DNA of 64,000 nucleotides from JBGSMF01 sp964651475 (GCA_964651475.1 CAZYXV010000015.1:44400-108399), one strand, 5' to 3'; counted from the stretch's first letter, positions 16,249-23,973 are shown. Notes: generated from the sequence alone by a model not told the origin. A program made the numbers and translations.

Positions 16249-16760
16249 TGGTTTCCCAAGCGTTGCGCGAGAGCGTTCGCGCGTTGCACAACTTTAGCTG
16301 TGGCTACTGCGGGGTTACGGAAACCGACTTGGGCGGCGAGTTAGACATTGATCACTTTTGTCCCCGCTCACACGCCGGGCGCAGCGTTCTGGATAACCTG
16401 GTGTATACCTGTCCCACCTGCAACCGCTTCAAGGGAGACTATTGGCCTGCGCCCGAGGCAGGCCCCGATCTGATGCTGCTTCACCCCCGACAAGATGATT
16501 TATCCAGCCACATTGGGACGCTGCCTGATGGGCGGCTGATTGGCCTGACAAAGCGCGGCTGGTTTCACATTCAACGCCTGCGCCTGAACCGGCCGCAACT
16601 GATTGAGCTTCGGGTTCAACGGGCCGAAGAACAACTATTGCGTCAGACGCTCGAGTATAACCAACAAGCGACGAGCCGGCTGCAAGCATACGTGCAAGAG
16701 TTGGAACAACAAGTCGCGCAGCTACTGGAAATCATTTCCCGGTTGACTCAAGAGCCATAG
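16248..16760 (+). CDS. HNH endonuclease
   Basis: A 170-aa protein with an HNH core: CGYCGVTETDLG, DIDHFCPRSHAG, NLVYTCPTCNRFKGDYW. Two CxxC pairs can bind structural zinc and the IDH histidine is the catalytic base. A helical C-terminus with a coiled-coil segment (QAYVQELEQQVAQLLEIISR) could pair with the coiled-coil protein encoded just upstream. Together they form a two-gene plus-strand cassette within a minus-strand region, as restriction or toxin-antitoxin cargo often is. The target is unknown. Confidence 0.85.
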   Translation: MVSQALRESVRALHNFSCGYCGVTETDLGGELDIDHFCPRSHAGRSVLDNLVYTCPTCNRFKGDYWPAPEAGPDLMLLHPRQDDLSSHIGTLPDGRLIGLTKRGWFHIQRLRLNRPQLIELRVQRAEEQLLRQTLEYNQQATSRLQAYVQELEQQVAQLLEIISRLTQEP

Positions 16761-16820
16761 CAGAGATGTGTTAGCCGAAAGTTCAGAGCTTTCCTTCCAC
16801 GGCAATTATTCGCTGCTCTT

Positions 16821-17040
16821 CTAGTATCCCACAAACGGCTTACCCGCCGCCACCACACGCTCTGGCGCGATGTACTCTGAGCGGGCGCTGCCGCTGCCCA
16901 GGTCAATGTAGGTCGCAAAGCGCCGCAGCTCTCCCCGCAAAAGAAGCCTGGCGCTCGCCGTCCTCGCCGCGGGGCAGGATTTGTAGGGATACCTGGATGG
17001 TGCATTGGTTAAAATCGTAAGGTTCGTCAAAATGACTCAT
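16821..17040 (-). pseudogene. small hypothetical gene with frameshift
   Basis: A strong GGAGG lies eight bases before an ATG at 17040 giving MSHFDEPYDFNQCTIQVSLQ. That frame stops after 45 codons (…RAAALCDLH). A second frame continues naturally (RFATYIDLGSGSARSEY, ending KPFVGY). Joining them at about 16930-16945 gives one protein of about 70 residues. Either the gene is broken or the read has an indel. A strong hairpin stands upstream. Confidence 0.5.
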
Positions 17041-17060
17041 TGCTCATCCTCCAAAACAAG

Positions 17061-17097
17061 ATTCTGGCGGGCGGCCATCTCGACCGCCTGCCAGAAT
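17061..17097 (-). promoter_or_regulatory. leader stem-loop between vWA gene and small gene
   Basis: ATTCTGGCGGGCGG (17061-17074) pairs with CCGCCTGCCAGAAT (17084-17097) with one wobble pair. On the minus strand CTTGTTTTGGAGG follows. It sits directly after the vWA stop, so it may end that operon and also lead the next gene. Confidence 0.6.
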
Positions 17098-17099
17098 CG

Positions 17100-18662
17100 C
17101 TATACAATGTCTGCCACCGCGCCGCAGAGCTGGGCGCGGTCTTGCACCAGGTCATTGACCAATACGACCTTGTCCGCGAACAGCCAGGCCTGGTCTCCAC
17201 CCGCGCCTACCACAACCACGACGATCCGCAGTGGATTGCGCTGTTTGGTCTCAGCAAGCCGCCTCATAAACTCGGGTGGCGGTTCGGCAAAGTCGTCGTC
17301 GGTGATCATCAAGATGTCGGCGCGCAGGTTGTGAGATTGAATCAGCTCAAGAGCTTTGACCAACGGCGCATACGGCTCGGTGCCGCCGCCATAAAAATGC
17401 GACAGGTGGTGCAGCAAACCATTGGGGTCAGGCTCATTGGACGATGGCGCTTCCCATACGTGGTACTGGCCTTGTCCCGAAAATGGGATACTGAAAAAGC
17501 CACGCTTATCTCGGCGGGCGATCTCTAAAAGCGACCATTCAATCGCCACGGCCAGGCTGTGCGGCGCTCCGGACATTGAGCCAGACTCGTCGCGCACCAG
17601 CGCCATTGGCCCGCGCCCTTGCTGTTCCTGGCCTTCATAGTAGCGATGGCGGATCGCGCCATCCACCGCGCGTTTTATCCAATCCATCTCCAGCGCCGGG
17701 TCGCCTGATAGCAAGGCAGCCCATTCCACACTTGCCATCGTCTCTGGCCGCAGATCGTGCGTCTTGTATCCTACCATCTGGGCGCGCCCGCGCGGTGATT
17801 TTCGCCACTCGCCACGCACCATTCGTTTGGCCCACCCCAACATCTCGGCCAGCCTTTTCAAGTTGGGATTGCGCTGCAGCGCCTGCATCGCGGCGCGAGC
17901 GGTGTCAGGGTCCACGCCAGCCGGGTCGCCGCCGGCGGCCAGTGAAAAGCCGTGTACTGTTTCGCTGGCTTCACTGGCTCGTTCCTGGGCCGCCCGGGCC
18001 GCCTTGTTGCACGCCGCCGCGATCTGCGCGGCATGGGCATCAGCGCTGGCCTGGTAGGCGTCGTGCGCCGCGTTAGCGCCCTCTCGCGCAGCGTCAGCTT
18101 GGGCCTGCGCCTCCAATGCGCGTTGGAACGCTTCTTGCGCTTGCGCCTGCAATGACTCTGCCGCTCGAGGATCAGCCTCTAGCTTTTCCCCTGAGCGTTT
18201 GTTCAGCATCTCGGACAGCGCCGTGAGCGCATCGGCCTGAGCTTCGGCCTGGTTAGCTTGCTCTTGTTTTTGAGCCTGCTGGCGGGCTTGCTCTTTGGCC
18301 TCTTCGGGAAGCGCGGCAATCACTTCTTTGATAAAGGCTTGCGCGCCAACGCCGGCCGCGACCGTGTCGCCGGTGCAAGTGTCGCGCAGGCGTCCCCATT
18401 CGGGCGTTCCCATCCCACGCCGCAAGAGATCGGCCAGCGGCTCAAGCCCGGCAGGCGTCGGGTCGGCCAGGCGCGGAGATGATTTATACAATGAGAGGAA
18501 GCCATCTTGCACCGGGTGCCCGCACAGATCATTAGCTGCCTGTTGGTCGGCAACATCGAGTTGGGGAATTGCCCGCGTAGCCGCGTTCCATTCCATCAAG
18601 TCGAAACGATCCGCCGCGAGTGCGCTCTCAATCCTGGTCTGCCACAGTTTGCCCGCGCACAT
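17100..18662 (-). CDS. vWA-domain protein, partner of MoxR-type ATPase
   Basis: A 520-aa protein. Residues about 115-260 form a long Ala/Gln/Glu-rich helical segment. A conserved stretch (RMVRGEWRKSPRGRAQMVGY) and then a von Willebrand A domain follow. The domain has a complete MIDAS: DESGSMSG near 358, the Thr in GGGTEP near 425 and the Asp in MITDDDF near 450. This resembles the ViaA/CoxE-like partners of MoxR ATPases. The ATG overlaps the stop of the 58-aa membrane protein by one base, and its GGGGAGG lies in the loop of a TCAGGG/CCCTGA hairpin. It is the last gene of the MoxR operon. Confidence 0.85.
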   Translation of the reverse strand: MCAGKLWQTRIESALAADRFDLMEWNAATRAIPQLDVADQQAANDLCGHPVQDGFLSLYKSSPRLADPTPAGLEPLADLLRRGMGTPEWGRLRDTCTGDTVAAGVGAQAFIKEVIAALPEEAKEQARQQAQKQEQANQAEAQADALTALSEMLNKRSGEKLEADPRAAESLQAQAQEAFQRALEAQAQADAAREGANAAHDAYQASADAHAAQIAAACNKAARAAQERASEASETVHGFSLAAGGDPAGVDPDTARAAMQALQRNPNLKRLAEMLGWAKRMVRGEWRKSPRGRAQMVGYKTHDLRPETMASVEWAALLSGDPALEMDWIKRAVDGAIRHRYYEGQEQQGRGPMALVRDESGSMSGAPHSLAVAIEWSLLEIARRDKRGFFSIPFSGQGQYHVWEAPSSNEPDPNGLLHHLSHFYGGGTEPYAPLVKALELIQSHNLRADILMITDDDFAEPPPEFMRRLAETKQRNPLRIVVVVVGAGGDQAWLFADKVVLVNDLVQDRAQLCGAVADIV

Positions 18663-18838
18663 CAGGGCCTCCCCTGACGACGCCTGGCGTGTGAGCGGGG
18701 CCGATGCGCGTCCAAGCGAGAAACGCGAATCTGGACGCGAACACGCACAAACCTCTTGATCAAAGCGGCCAGGAACAGCATCACAACCGCCACCAGCAAA
18801 ATCGCAATGGCCGTTAGAATCACTTGAATGAGTGACAT
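18662..18838 (-). CDS. small single-pass membrane protein between MoxR and vWA genes
   Basis: A 58-aa protein (MSLIQVILTAIAILLVAV, then LAALIKRFVRVRVQIR) with one N-terminal membrane helix and a very basic cytoplasmic tail. GGGGAGG lies seven bases before the ATG, and the stop overlaps the vWA start (TGATG). Its position inside the operon suggests it anchors the MoxR/vWA pair at the membrane. This is inference. Confidence 0.75.
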   Translation of the reverse strand: MSLIQVILTAIAILLVAVVMLFLAALIKRFVRVRVQIRVSRLDAHRPRSHARRRQGRP

Positions 18839-18851
18839 GGTTTTGCCTCCC

Positions 18852-20150
18852 CTAGCTCGTCATCAAATCCAAGACAGTAGTCACAATTTCGTTCGCCTCG
18901 GTCTTGACCGTGTTTAGCCGCGATTGGTAGGGCCTGGCCGCGGGGTCGGCCAACAGCTTGTCACACTTGCCCATCAGCTTGCGCGCCTTGCCCGCGATCT
19001 CGGCGCGTTCCTGCAACTTCATCCCCGCCAGGCCAGCAGCCGCGTTCTTCAAATCAGCCAAAAGCGCCTCGGCATCCAGCACGTCGCTGGCCACGGGGTC
19101 AGTCAGCCCGAGCACCAGGTTGCGAATGTCGCTCTCTTCGTCGGGTTCAGCCCATCCACAGGACGGCGGAGCCGCAGCCGTCCAGCGCGCCACGCCCAGA
19201 TGGCGCGGCGCGGGCGTCTCACCTGCCAGCAGGGCGGCGGCGCAGGCGGCTTTGAGTGTCTTGCGCCAGCGGCGGTCACTGATCGCCCTGCCGTTCTGCC
19301 CGATCCTTCGACCTTGCTCAGGACAGGTCTGCCGCCACAGTTCAGCCATCATGTCCAACATATCAGATGGCGGATTGAACGTTATTGCTTCGGCCGTGGC
19401 CGCCAGCAAGCGAATCTCGTCAGGAGTGATACTGGGCGCAATCACAGACGAGCCGGCGCTGGCCGTCATCAAGGCGCGAAAGTCATCCGGGTCGCGCAGA
19501 TAACCGATGCTGAGCCGGATCAAGAAGCGGTCGTAGGCGGCTTGCAGTTCCTTGTCGCTGGGGACTTCATTGGAAGCCGCCATCGCAGATAGCAGCGGTA
19601 TGGCGCGCTCATCTTCACCGGCAGCCACCTGCCGCTCTTCCAGGGCGCCGAGAAACATATAACTGACTTGCGCGCTGGCCTTCCACACCTCATCCAGGAA
19701 AGCAATATCGCACGTCGCCAGGCCGGCCCAGCGGCGCTTCCACTGACCCTGCTTGAGCGCGGCCGGATCGGGTGGACCTACCACGTCCTCGCGGCTCGTA
19801 TCGGGGTTCAAGATGATGCGCCAAAACTTGCCCGCAATGCCTTCCGCGAATAGCCGCATCAGGCTGGACTTGGCTGTGCCGGGCGGGCTGTACACAAAGA
19901 CGTGCTCTCCCGCCGCCAAAGCCGTCGCAACCGCGCAGGCCATCTCGCCGCGTCCAACAAACTGTCCCGCCGCCGCATCGCGCAGCGCGCGCAGGCGAGC
20001 GGCAACATTATCCAGATCAACCGGCTGATCGTTTTCTCCTGGCGCAGCGCCGGGAATCATCCAGGCGCGCCCGGCCAGCAGGCGGCACGCATTTACCGTG
20101 TTGGCCGGCTTGACGAGCGTAATCACATTGGCGTCGTAAGTCGTAAGCAT
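18852..20150 (-). CDS. MoxR-family AAA+ ATPase
   Basis: A 432-aa protein. Walker A is SPPGTAKSSLM near residue 90 and Walker B is IAFLDEVWKAS near 147, with the REDVVGPPDP loop and ASNEVPSD sensor 1 typical of MoxR/RavA AAA+ proteins. A C-terminal helical lid follows. Such ATPases act as chaperones with vWA partners. Two palindromic inserts are translated in frame near the C-terminal half (CPEQGRRIGQ and AAAPPSCGWA). GGAG precedes the ATG five bases after the stop of the 357-aa gene, so the operon order is 357-aa gene, MoxR, 58-aa membrane protein, vWA. Confidence 0.85.
   Translation of the reverse strand: MLTTYDANVITLVKPANTVNACRLLAGRAWMIPGAAPGENDQPVDLDNVAARLRALRDAAAGQFVGRGEMACAVATALAAGEHVFVYSPPGTAKSSLMRLFAEGIAGKFWRIILNPDTSREDVVGPPDPAALKQGQWKRRWAGLATCDIAFLDEVWKASAQVSYMFLGALEERQVAAGEDERAIPLLSAMAASNEVPSDKELQAAYDRFLIRLSIGYLRDPDDFRALMTASAGSSVIAPSITPDEIRLLAATAEAITFNPPSDMLDMMAELWRQTCPEQGRRIGQNGRAISDRRWRKTLKAACAAALLAGETPAPRHLGVARWTAAAPPSCGWAEPDEESDIRNLVLGLTDPVASDVLDAEALLADLKNAAAGLAGMKLQERAEIAGKARKLMGKCDKLLADPAARPYQSRLNTVKTEANEIVTTVLDLMTS
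19154..19182. repeat. short palindromic insert (CCGTCCTGCGGAT family)
   Basis: ATCCACAGGACGGCGGAGCC followed by GCAGCCGTCC is related to the inserts at 58259 and 58948. It is in frame in the MoxR gene (AAAPPSCGWA). Confidence 0.5.
19304..19328. repeat. short palindromic insert (CCTTCGAC…CTCAGG family)
   Basis: TCCTTCGACCTTGCTCAGGA followed by CAGGT. It is in frame on the minus strand, giving TCPEQGRRIG inside the MoxR protein. Confidence 0.7.
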
Positions 20151-20154
20151 GGCT

Positions 20155-21228
20155 TTACTCCGTTGCCCCGGCCGCCTTGAGCACGGCAGTCTGGGCCATG
20201 TCCATAATGTCGGTGAGCGCCTGCAGGTCGTCGCTCAGGCTACTTTGGTAAGCCGCAATCGCTGCCTTGATTTCCATCAATCCTTCAAGCGCCGATTGCG
20301 AAACCTTTTCGGCGGTCTTGCCCTTGGCGCTGCCCTTGAGCACCGGCTGCACCTGGTCAACCAATCCCTGCAGCTTGCCCTTGAACTCGGCCACGGCGCT
20401 GGCGATGATGTCTTGCCGAATATCGAACGAGGTCGCCTCGTCGCCGCGCAGCGTGACGACGCTGCACGAGGGATCAAGCTGGCCCACTTTCCAGGGGGTC
20501 AGGCCGTTGATGTACGAGCGCAGGGCTTGCATCAGGTTGGCGGCATCGGGCGCGGCTTCGGGCACAAAGTACACCCCGCCGTTGCCGCGCAGCGCCACGC
20601 GGTACAGGTTCAGCAAGAGCTTGCGGATGCCTTCGCGCACGTCGTTGCCGCCCTGCCTAGTCCGGCAGGACAGGTCGGCAATTGTGCGCAAAGCCTGCTG
20701 GCGAGTTTGAATATCATTCAAGATGGTGGTGATGTTGCCATCCACCCAACCCTCGCTATCATCCACCTGGTAAGCATTTGCCCGCCCGGCAGCGCAGTTG
20801 AACTCGAGCACGGCCACGGTTTGCAGCGACAGTTGTTTTTTCGCGGCAACGCCGTCCTGTGGATGATTAGGCGAGAGCGGGATCACCGCCTCGCGCACCA
20901 GCCTGCTGCCGCGTGCCGCGTCAGCGGCCGCAGGCAGGTGACGGCGCAGCGTGGGCGCTTTGTCCGAGACGCGGCGCGTGAGCAGCCGCACCACCGGGTC
21001 CACGCCATAGCGAAGGAACACGCCATCGCGCAAATCCTGTGGGGTCTCCAACTTCAATCCGCGCGCCCCGCCCACATTGGTTGCTTTTTCCCAGATGCGG
21101 CGAGCATCGGGCGGTGTGGGCACGCAGTCGGCGGGAAAACCGGCCAGAGCGGCCAGCTTGTTCAGTTCGGTGTACGGCGCGGCCACGTCCGGCACCGTCC
21201 ACCACGTCAGGTAGCCGATATTGTTCAT
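20155..21228 (-). CDS. hypothetical protein, first gene of the MoxR/vWA operon
   Basis: A 357-aa mostly helical protein with no catalytic motif I can name. It starts MNNIGYLTWWTVPD and has a central NGGVYFVPEAAPDAANLMQ near residue 240 with a helical C-terminus. The combination is reminiscent of phage/plasmid proteins annotated DUF6744; I offer this only as a lead. It lies five bases upstream of the MoxR gene, so it is probably its substrate or adaptor. SCRTRQG near residue 218 comes from an in-frame palindromic insert. A hairpin, TTTTTTAAGGAG and the ATG form its leader. Confidence 0.7.
   Translation of the reverse strand: MNNIGYLTWWTVPDVAAPYTELNKLAALAGFPADCVPTPPDARRIWEKATNVGGARGLKLETPQDLRDGVFLRYGVDPVVRLLTRRVSDKAPTLRRHLPAAADAARGSRLVREAVIPLSPNHPQDGVAAKKQLSLQTVAVLEFNCAAGRANAYQVDDSEGWVDGNITTILNDIQTRQQALRTIADLSCRTRQGGNDVREGIRKLLLNLYRVALRGNGGVYFVPEAAPDAANLMQALRSYINGLTPWKVGQLDPSCSVVTLRGDEATSFDIRQDIIASAVAEFKGKLQGLVDQVQPVLKGSAKGKTAEKVSQSALEGLMEIKAAIAAYQSSLSDDLQALTDIMDMAQTAVLKAAGATE
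20650..20674. repeat. short palindromic insert
   Basis: GCCCTGCCTAGTCCGGCAGG followed by ACAGG is the same element as at 8943-8970 in reverse orientation. It is in frame, encoding SCRTRQG. Confidence 0.65.
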
Positions 21229-21250
21229 CGTGTTACTCCTTAAAAAATGG

Positions 21251-21278
21251 CCGGCGACAAATGCTCACTTGTCACCGG
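21251..21278 (-). promoter_or_regulatory. leader stem-loop of the MoxR/vWA operon
   Basis: CCGGCGACAA (21251-21260) pairs with TTGTCACCGG (21269-21278) with one mismatch, followed on the minus strand by CCATTTTTTAAGGAG. It resembles an intrinsic terminator placed directly before the Shine-Dalgarno. Confidence 0.6.
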
Positions 21279-21329
21279 TAACGTGTGATAGACGTGTTCT
21301 ATTTTTGCCAGTCAGCCAACGTAAAAAGT

Positions 21330-21472
21330 AAGACACAACGTGGCGCAAAACGATGCGCTCAACGTAAGTGAGACAGGCCAAAAGCCTGTCAACACAAATG
21401 CACGCACGCGGACTTGAACCGCGACCCCCCAGCCATCAGAGCCAGGGCGAGGCCAATGCTCTACGCGTAAAA
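21330..21472 (-). repeat. tRNA-like structured repeat, copy b
   Basis: The minus strand reads ACGCGTAGAGCATTGGCC, GATGGCTGGGGGG, then CGCGGTTCAAGTCCGCG, a textbook T-arm with loop TTCAAGT, then CGTGCGTGC. A perfect GACAGGC/GCCTGTC stem and CTCACTTACGTTGAG follow. It aligns with copies a and c. The 5' D-arm half and a paired acceptor strand are missing. Confidence 0.6.
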
Positions 21473-21509
21473 GTCACCAGTGGGCAAACACACACCAGTG
21501 ACAACACGT

Positions 21510-21590
21510 TACAATATCGTCACCCCATAAGCTCGCGCCAGTTCGGCCCTGGTCGGCAGCCGGATGAAGGCCAGGTCACCCACAGTCGGA
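21510..21590 (-). pseudogene. duplicated 3' end of the 23116-23478 gene
   Basis: On the minus strand this stretch repeats the end of the gene at 23116-23478 (DLAFIRLPTRAELARAYG and its nucleotide sequence), then diverges. Only the last 25 or so codons are present, so it is a duplicated fragment next to the tRNA-like repeat. Confidence 0.6.
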
Positions 21591-21677
21591 AACAGCAGTT
21601 GCACTATATCCAGGGCAATGATAGAATCTCAAACAGAAGCTATCGGCCGCGCGTCCTGTTACGAACAAAGAGGCATT

Positions 21678-22508
21678 ATGGCAAGGAACATTGTCATCAC
21701 CCAGCCTGATTTGACCGCCCAAGAGGTTGTGTTGTTGCGCCGCTATCTCACTGAATCACACCAGTTTTCGGGCGCCGAGTGGCGCGAACTGCGCCGAGCA
21801 ATTGATAAGCTGGCAAACTGCGAAGTACAGTTTGGCGCTCAACGCTACCGCTTTGCCCAATTCTACCGCGCGTTCATCAACGGCACGTATGCTTATCCTT
21901 TTATCGCGGAACTGGCGCAACTTGCGAATGTAGAACTGTCTGGCTTGCAATTACAGGCGCGTGTGGCGCGCCAGGTTTGGGAATGGTTATTGCTTAACGG
22001 CATCCGACCAGGCCAAACGCCTCACGCTGAATATCTGGTGATATTTTGTTTGCACCAGTGGGGGGCGTTCGCGCGCGGTTATATCTTTGAAGTCGCCGTT
22101 TTGCAAGACTTGCAGCGTGCGGGTATTGCCATGACCCCTCACGACCCAAGCCGCGAACGCTTCGCGCCTTACGATTTGAGCATCCCCGAACTGGGTTATG
22201 GCGACATCAAGACCTCGGGGTATTTCCTGGATGATTTGACGGCCGACGCGCCCACGGCTGACTTTTATATCACACGACTCTATGCGCCTCAATTGCAGCA
22301 GTATCAGCGCGTGGTCTTTGTGACACCCCAGGCGTGGCAGCGTATCCAGACCAGCGATGAGCAAGGCGGAGAAATCGAAGTGACTTTTCTCTCGGAGGCG
22401 GCGCAGCACTTTCCCCGCGTGACCAGGGTAGAGATAGCGCGCAGGGCCTGGATTGTGGTAGAATATGAGGTATGGAAGCGTATCTTGCTTCAAAAGCCAG
22501 GAGGGTAA
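21678..22508 (+). CDS. PD-(D/E)XK-like nuclease candidate
   Basis: A 276-aa protein. I start at MARNIVITQPDL with AGAGG five bases upstream; longer in-frame starts have no such site. The C-terminal half contains RGYIFEVAVLQDLQRAGI, FAPYDLSIPELGYGDIKTSG and strand-like VVFVTPQAW. This is the E…D…(D/E)xK pattern (Glu near 142, Asp near 173, Asp-Ile-Lys near 185) of restriction-endonuclease-fold nucleases. It is followed after three bases by a small GTG-started gene on the same strand. The pair resembles a nuclease with partner or antitoxin. Nuclease activity is inferred from this motif pattern alone. Confidence 0.6.
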   Translation: MARNIVITQPDLTAQEVVLLRRYLTESHQFSGAEWRELRRAIDKLANCEVQFGAQRYRFAQFYRAFINGTYAYPFIAELAQLANVELSGLQLQARVARQVWEWLLLNGIRPGQTPHAEYLVIFCLHQWGAFARGYIFEVAVLQDLQRAGIAMTPHDPSRERFAPYDLSIPELGYGDIKTSGYFLDDLTADAPTADFYITRLYAPQLQQYQRVVFVTPQAWQRIQTSDEQGGEIEVTFLSEAAQHFPRVTRVEIARRAWIVVEYEVWKRILLQKPGG

Positions 22509-22511
22509 GCT

Positions 22512-22790
22512 GTGAGTCAAATATTGGACGATTTAGAGACGAAGGAATTTGACCGGCTGATGGGCCAGTTCATCGAACGCGAGGACCCGAACGCGATTTC
22601 TTTCGCGGCTCTGGATGAAGCCGCGCGCCAGCAGTTGGAACAAGTGACCACCACCCAGGTTGAACTCACCGGCACGGTTCGAGATGGGCAAATTGCCTTT
22701 GACACACCGGCCGACGCGCCCATCATTGCTCACGGCAACGAGCTTGTCATTGGCGGGTTGCATCTGGTAGTGCATTTACGCCCAGGATAA
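22512..22790 (+). CDS. small partner protein of the nuclease candidate
   Basis: A 92-aa protein with GTG start, supported by AGGAGG seven bases upstream. The N-terminal half is acidic and helical (SQILDDLETKEFDRLMGQF). The C-terminal half is strand-like (VELTGTVRDGQIAFDTPADA, ELVIGGLHLVVHLRPG). It begins just after the nuclease candidate's stop. No family is recognised; antitoxin or specificity factor are both possible. Confidence 0.65.
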   Translation: MSQILDDLETKEFDRLMGQFIEREDPNAISFAALDEAARQQLEQVTTTQVELTGTVRDGQIAFDTPADAPIIAHGNELVIGGLHLVVHLRPG

Positions 22791-23061
22791 ACCGCTGGCC
22801 CACATTGCCGCCATCTTGCCATTGGCGTGTATTCATGCCGGTGTGTGTTTGCTCATTCCTCGTTGGTTTCAAACTGTTTCTCGCTACACCATGCCGCGCC
22901 CAGCCATCTTTCACGTCAGGATTGCCGCCGTTGACAACCCGCTGGTACAAGTACCACGCCACGCGCCGTTCGCGCGGCGTGGATCCCTGCTTTGCCACGC
23001 TGATGCCAACAGTGATGGGCGCTTTGCCCTGCGCCTGCGGGATATTTGATCCGGACACCAC
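22747..23061 (-). CDS. hypothetical protein behind a leader hairpin
   Basis: A 104-aa frame from GTG with a plausible protein core (ITVGISVAKQGSTPRERRVA, YLYQRVVNGGNPDVKDGWAR). The last 40 residues look less protein-like. It is positioned as other genes here, directly after a strong stem-loop, but its Shine-Dalgarno is poor. Its end overlaps the small partner gene by 44 bases tail to tail. It may be a decayed gene. Confidence 0.4.
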   Translation of the reverse strand: MVSGSNIPQAQGKAPITVGISVAKQGSTPRERRVAWYLYQRVVNGGNPDVKDGWARHGVARNSLKPTRNEQTHTGMNTRQWQDGGNVGQRFILGVNALPDATRQ

Positions 23062-23095
23062 AGTGCGTAGTGGACTCTAACCACCACGCACTGTG
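23059..23095 (-). promoter_or_regulatory. leader stem-loop
   Basis: CACAGTGCGTAGTGG (23059-23073) pairs with CCACCACGCACTGTG (23081-23095) with one mismatch. A similar CCACACTGCGTGGTGG hairpin sits inside tRNA-like repeat copy a. Confidence 0.55.
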
Positions 23096-23115
23096 AATAG
23101 CCGCTCAACGTGTAA

Positions 23116-23478
23116 CTAGACTCCATAAGCCCGCGCCAACTCGGCCCTGGTCGGCAGCCGGATGAAGGCCAGGTCGCGCTGCACGCTGGGGTTACGCCGC
23201 CGGCTGCGCTGAATCTCGTGGACGGTCCGCGTTGAGGCGAACCGCTTTTCGCCAGGCACGTAGCGCACCGTCGCCGGCACGATCGGCGCACCCACGATTC
23301 CGCTCAAGTCTTCCGGCTCGTCGCCCGGCTTGAGCCAGAACACGGCCAGTTCCTCGTTTTCGCCGATGAACGCGCCGCGCTCGACATAGCCATGCTCGAC
23401 CAACCAGCGCACAATCGTGTCTATGTCAAAGGCCGGGTCGGCGGGCGCGACGATATCATCATCCATAATCTTGAACAT
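23116..23478 (-). CDS. small hypothetical protein
   Basis: A 120-aa protein starting MFKIMDDDIVAPADPAFDID, with TGGAG nine bases upstream. It has an acidic N-terminal half with a short helical region (TIVRWLVEHGYVERG), a central FWLKPGDEPEDLSG and a basic C-terminus ending RLPTRAELARAYGV. The 3' end has a partial duplicate at 21510-21590. No family is recognised. Confidence 0.65.
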   Translation of the reverse strand: MFKIMDDDIVAPADPAFDIDTIVRWLVEHGYVERGAFIGENEELAVFWLKPGDEPEDLSGIVGAPIVPATVRYVPGEKRFASTRTVHEIQRSRRRNPSVQRDLAFIRLPTRAELARAYGV

Positions 23479-23535
23479 CCGCAGTGCTCCATTATCTTGT
23501 TTCACGCAGCAAGCGCGTAGCGGCATCTCTCTGCG

Positions 23536-23973
23536 TCACCCCTGCGCTGGATAGCTCAGGCGATGCGCGTCCAGGAACGCCGCGCGCTCGTTGGAAGCAA
23601 AGAAGCGGTGCAGGTCGCGTGTGTAAGGATCGGCCTGGCTCAACGCGGACTCGCGGGCTTGCCTGATCCTTTCTGCCCACCACGCCCACGGATGCCTGGG
23701 ATCGGCTGAACACTTCCAACGCTTGTTTTCCAGCGAGCCGCTGGCCTCCGCGCCGCAAACGGGACAGGCAAAGGTGTTAGGTTTGCTGGCTGCGGGCGCA
23801 CTTGTGCTTGCCAGGTAGGCCTGGACTTGGTTAATGGCCGGGCAATCCGGCCGGCGGCACGAGCATTGACGATTCTTGTTGACCACGTGCACCACTCGCC
23901 CGATTTTGACTTGATAGCCGGCGGCAACTGCAACCGGCGCAAGCGGGGCCGGAGTAGAAGAGGAATCTTTCAT
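23536..23973 (-). CDS. zinc-ribbon / SWIM-like small protein
   Basis: A 145-aa protein. The start MKDSSSTPAP has AAAGGAAG upstream; upstream in-frame ATGs fall in the hairpin-rich leader. It carries CSCRRPDCPAINQVQAYL, which resembles the CxC…CxxI pattern of SWIM zinc fingers. A zinc ribbon follows (CPVCGAEASG … KRWKCSADPRHPW). The C-terminus is helical. It probably binds nucleic acid or protein through zinc. It is first of a minus-strand pair with the 120-aa protein. Confidence 0.65.
   Translation of the reverse strand: MKDSSSTPAPLAPVAVAAGYQVKIGRVVHVVNKNRQCSCRRPDCPAINQVQAYLASTSAPAASKPNTFACPVCGAEASGSLENKRWKCSADPRHPWAWWAERIRQARESALSQADPYTRDLHRFFASNERAAFLDAHRLSYPAQG

Noticed and set aside
21330..21472. 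Functional tRNA gene
   Set aside because: The T-arm is textbook, but the D-arm 5' half, a proper anticodon stem-loop and a matching acceptor strand cannot be drawn. It is kept as a tRNA-like repeat only.
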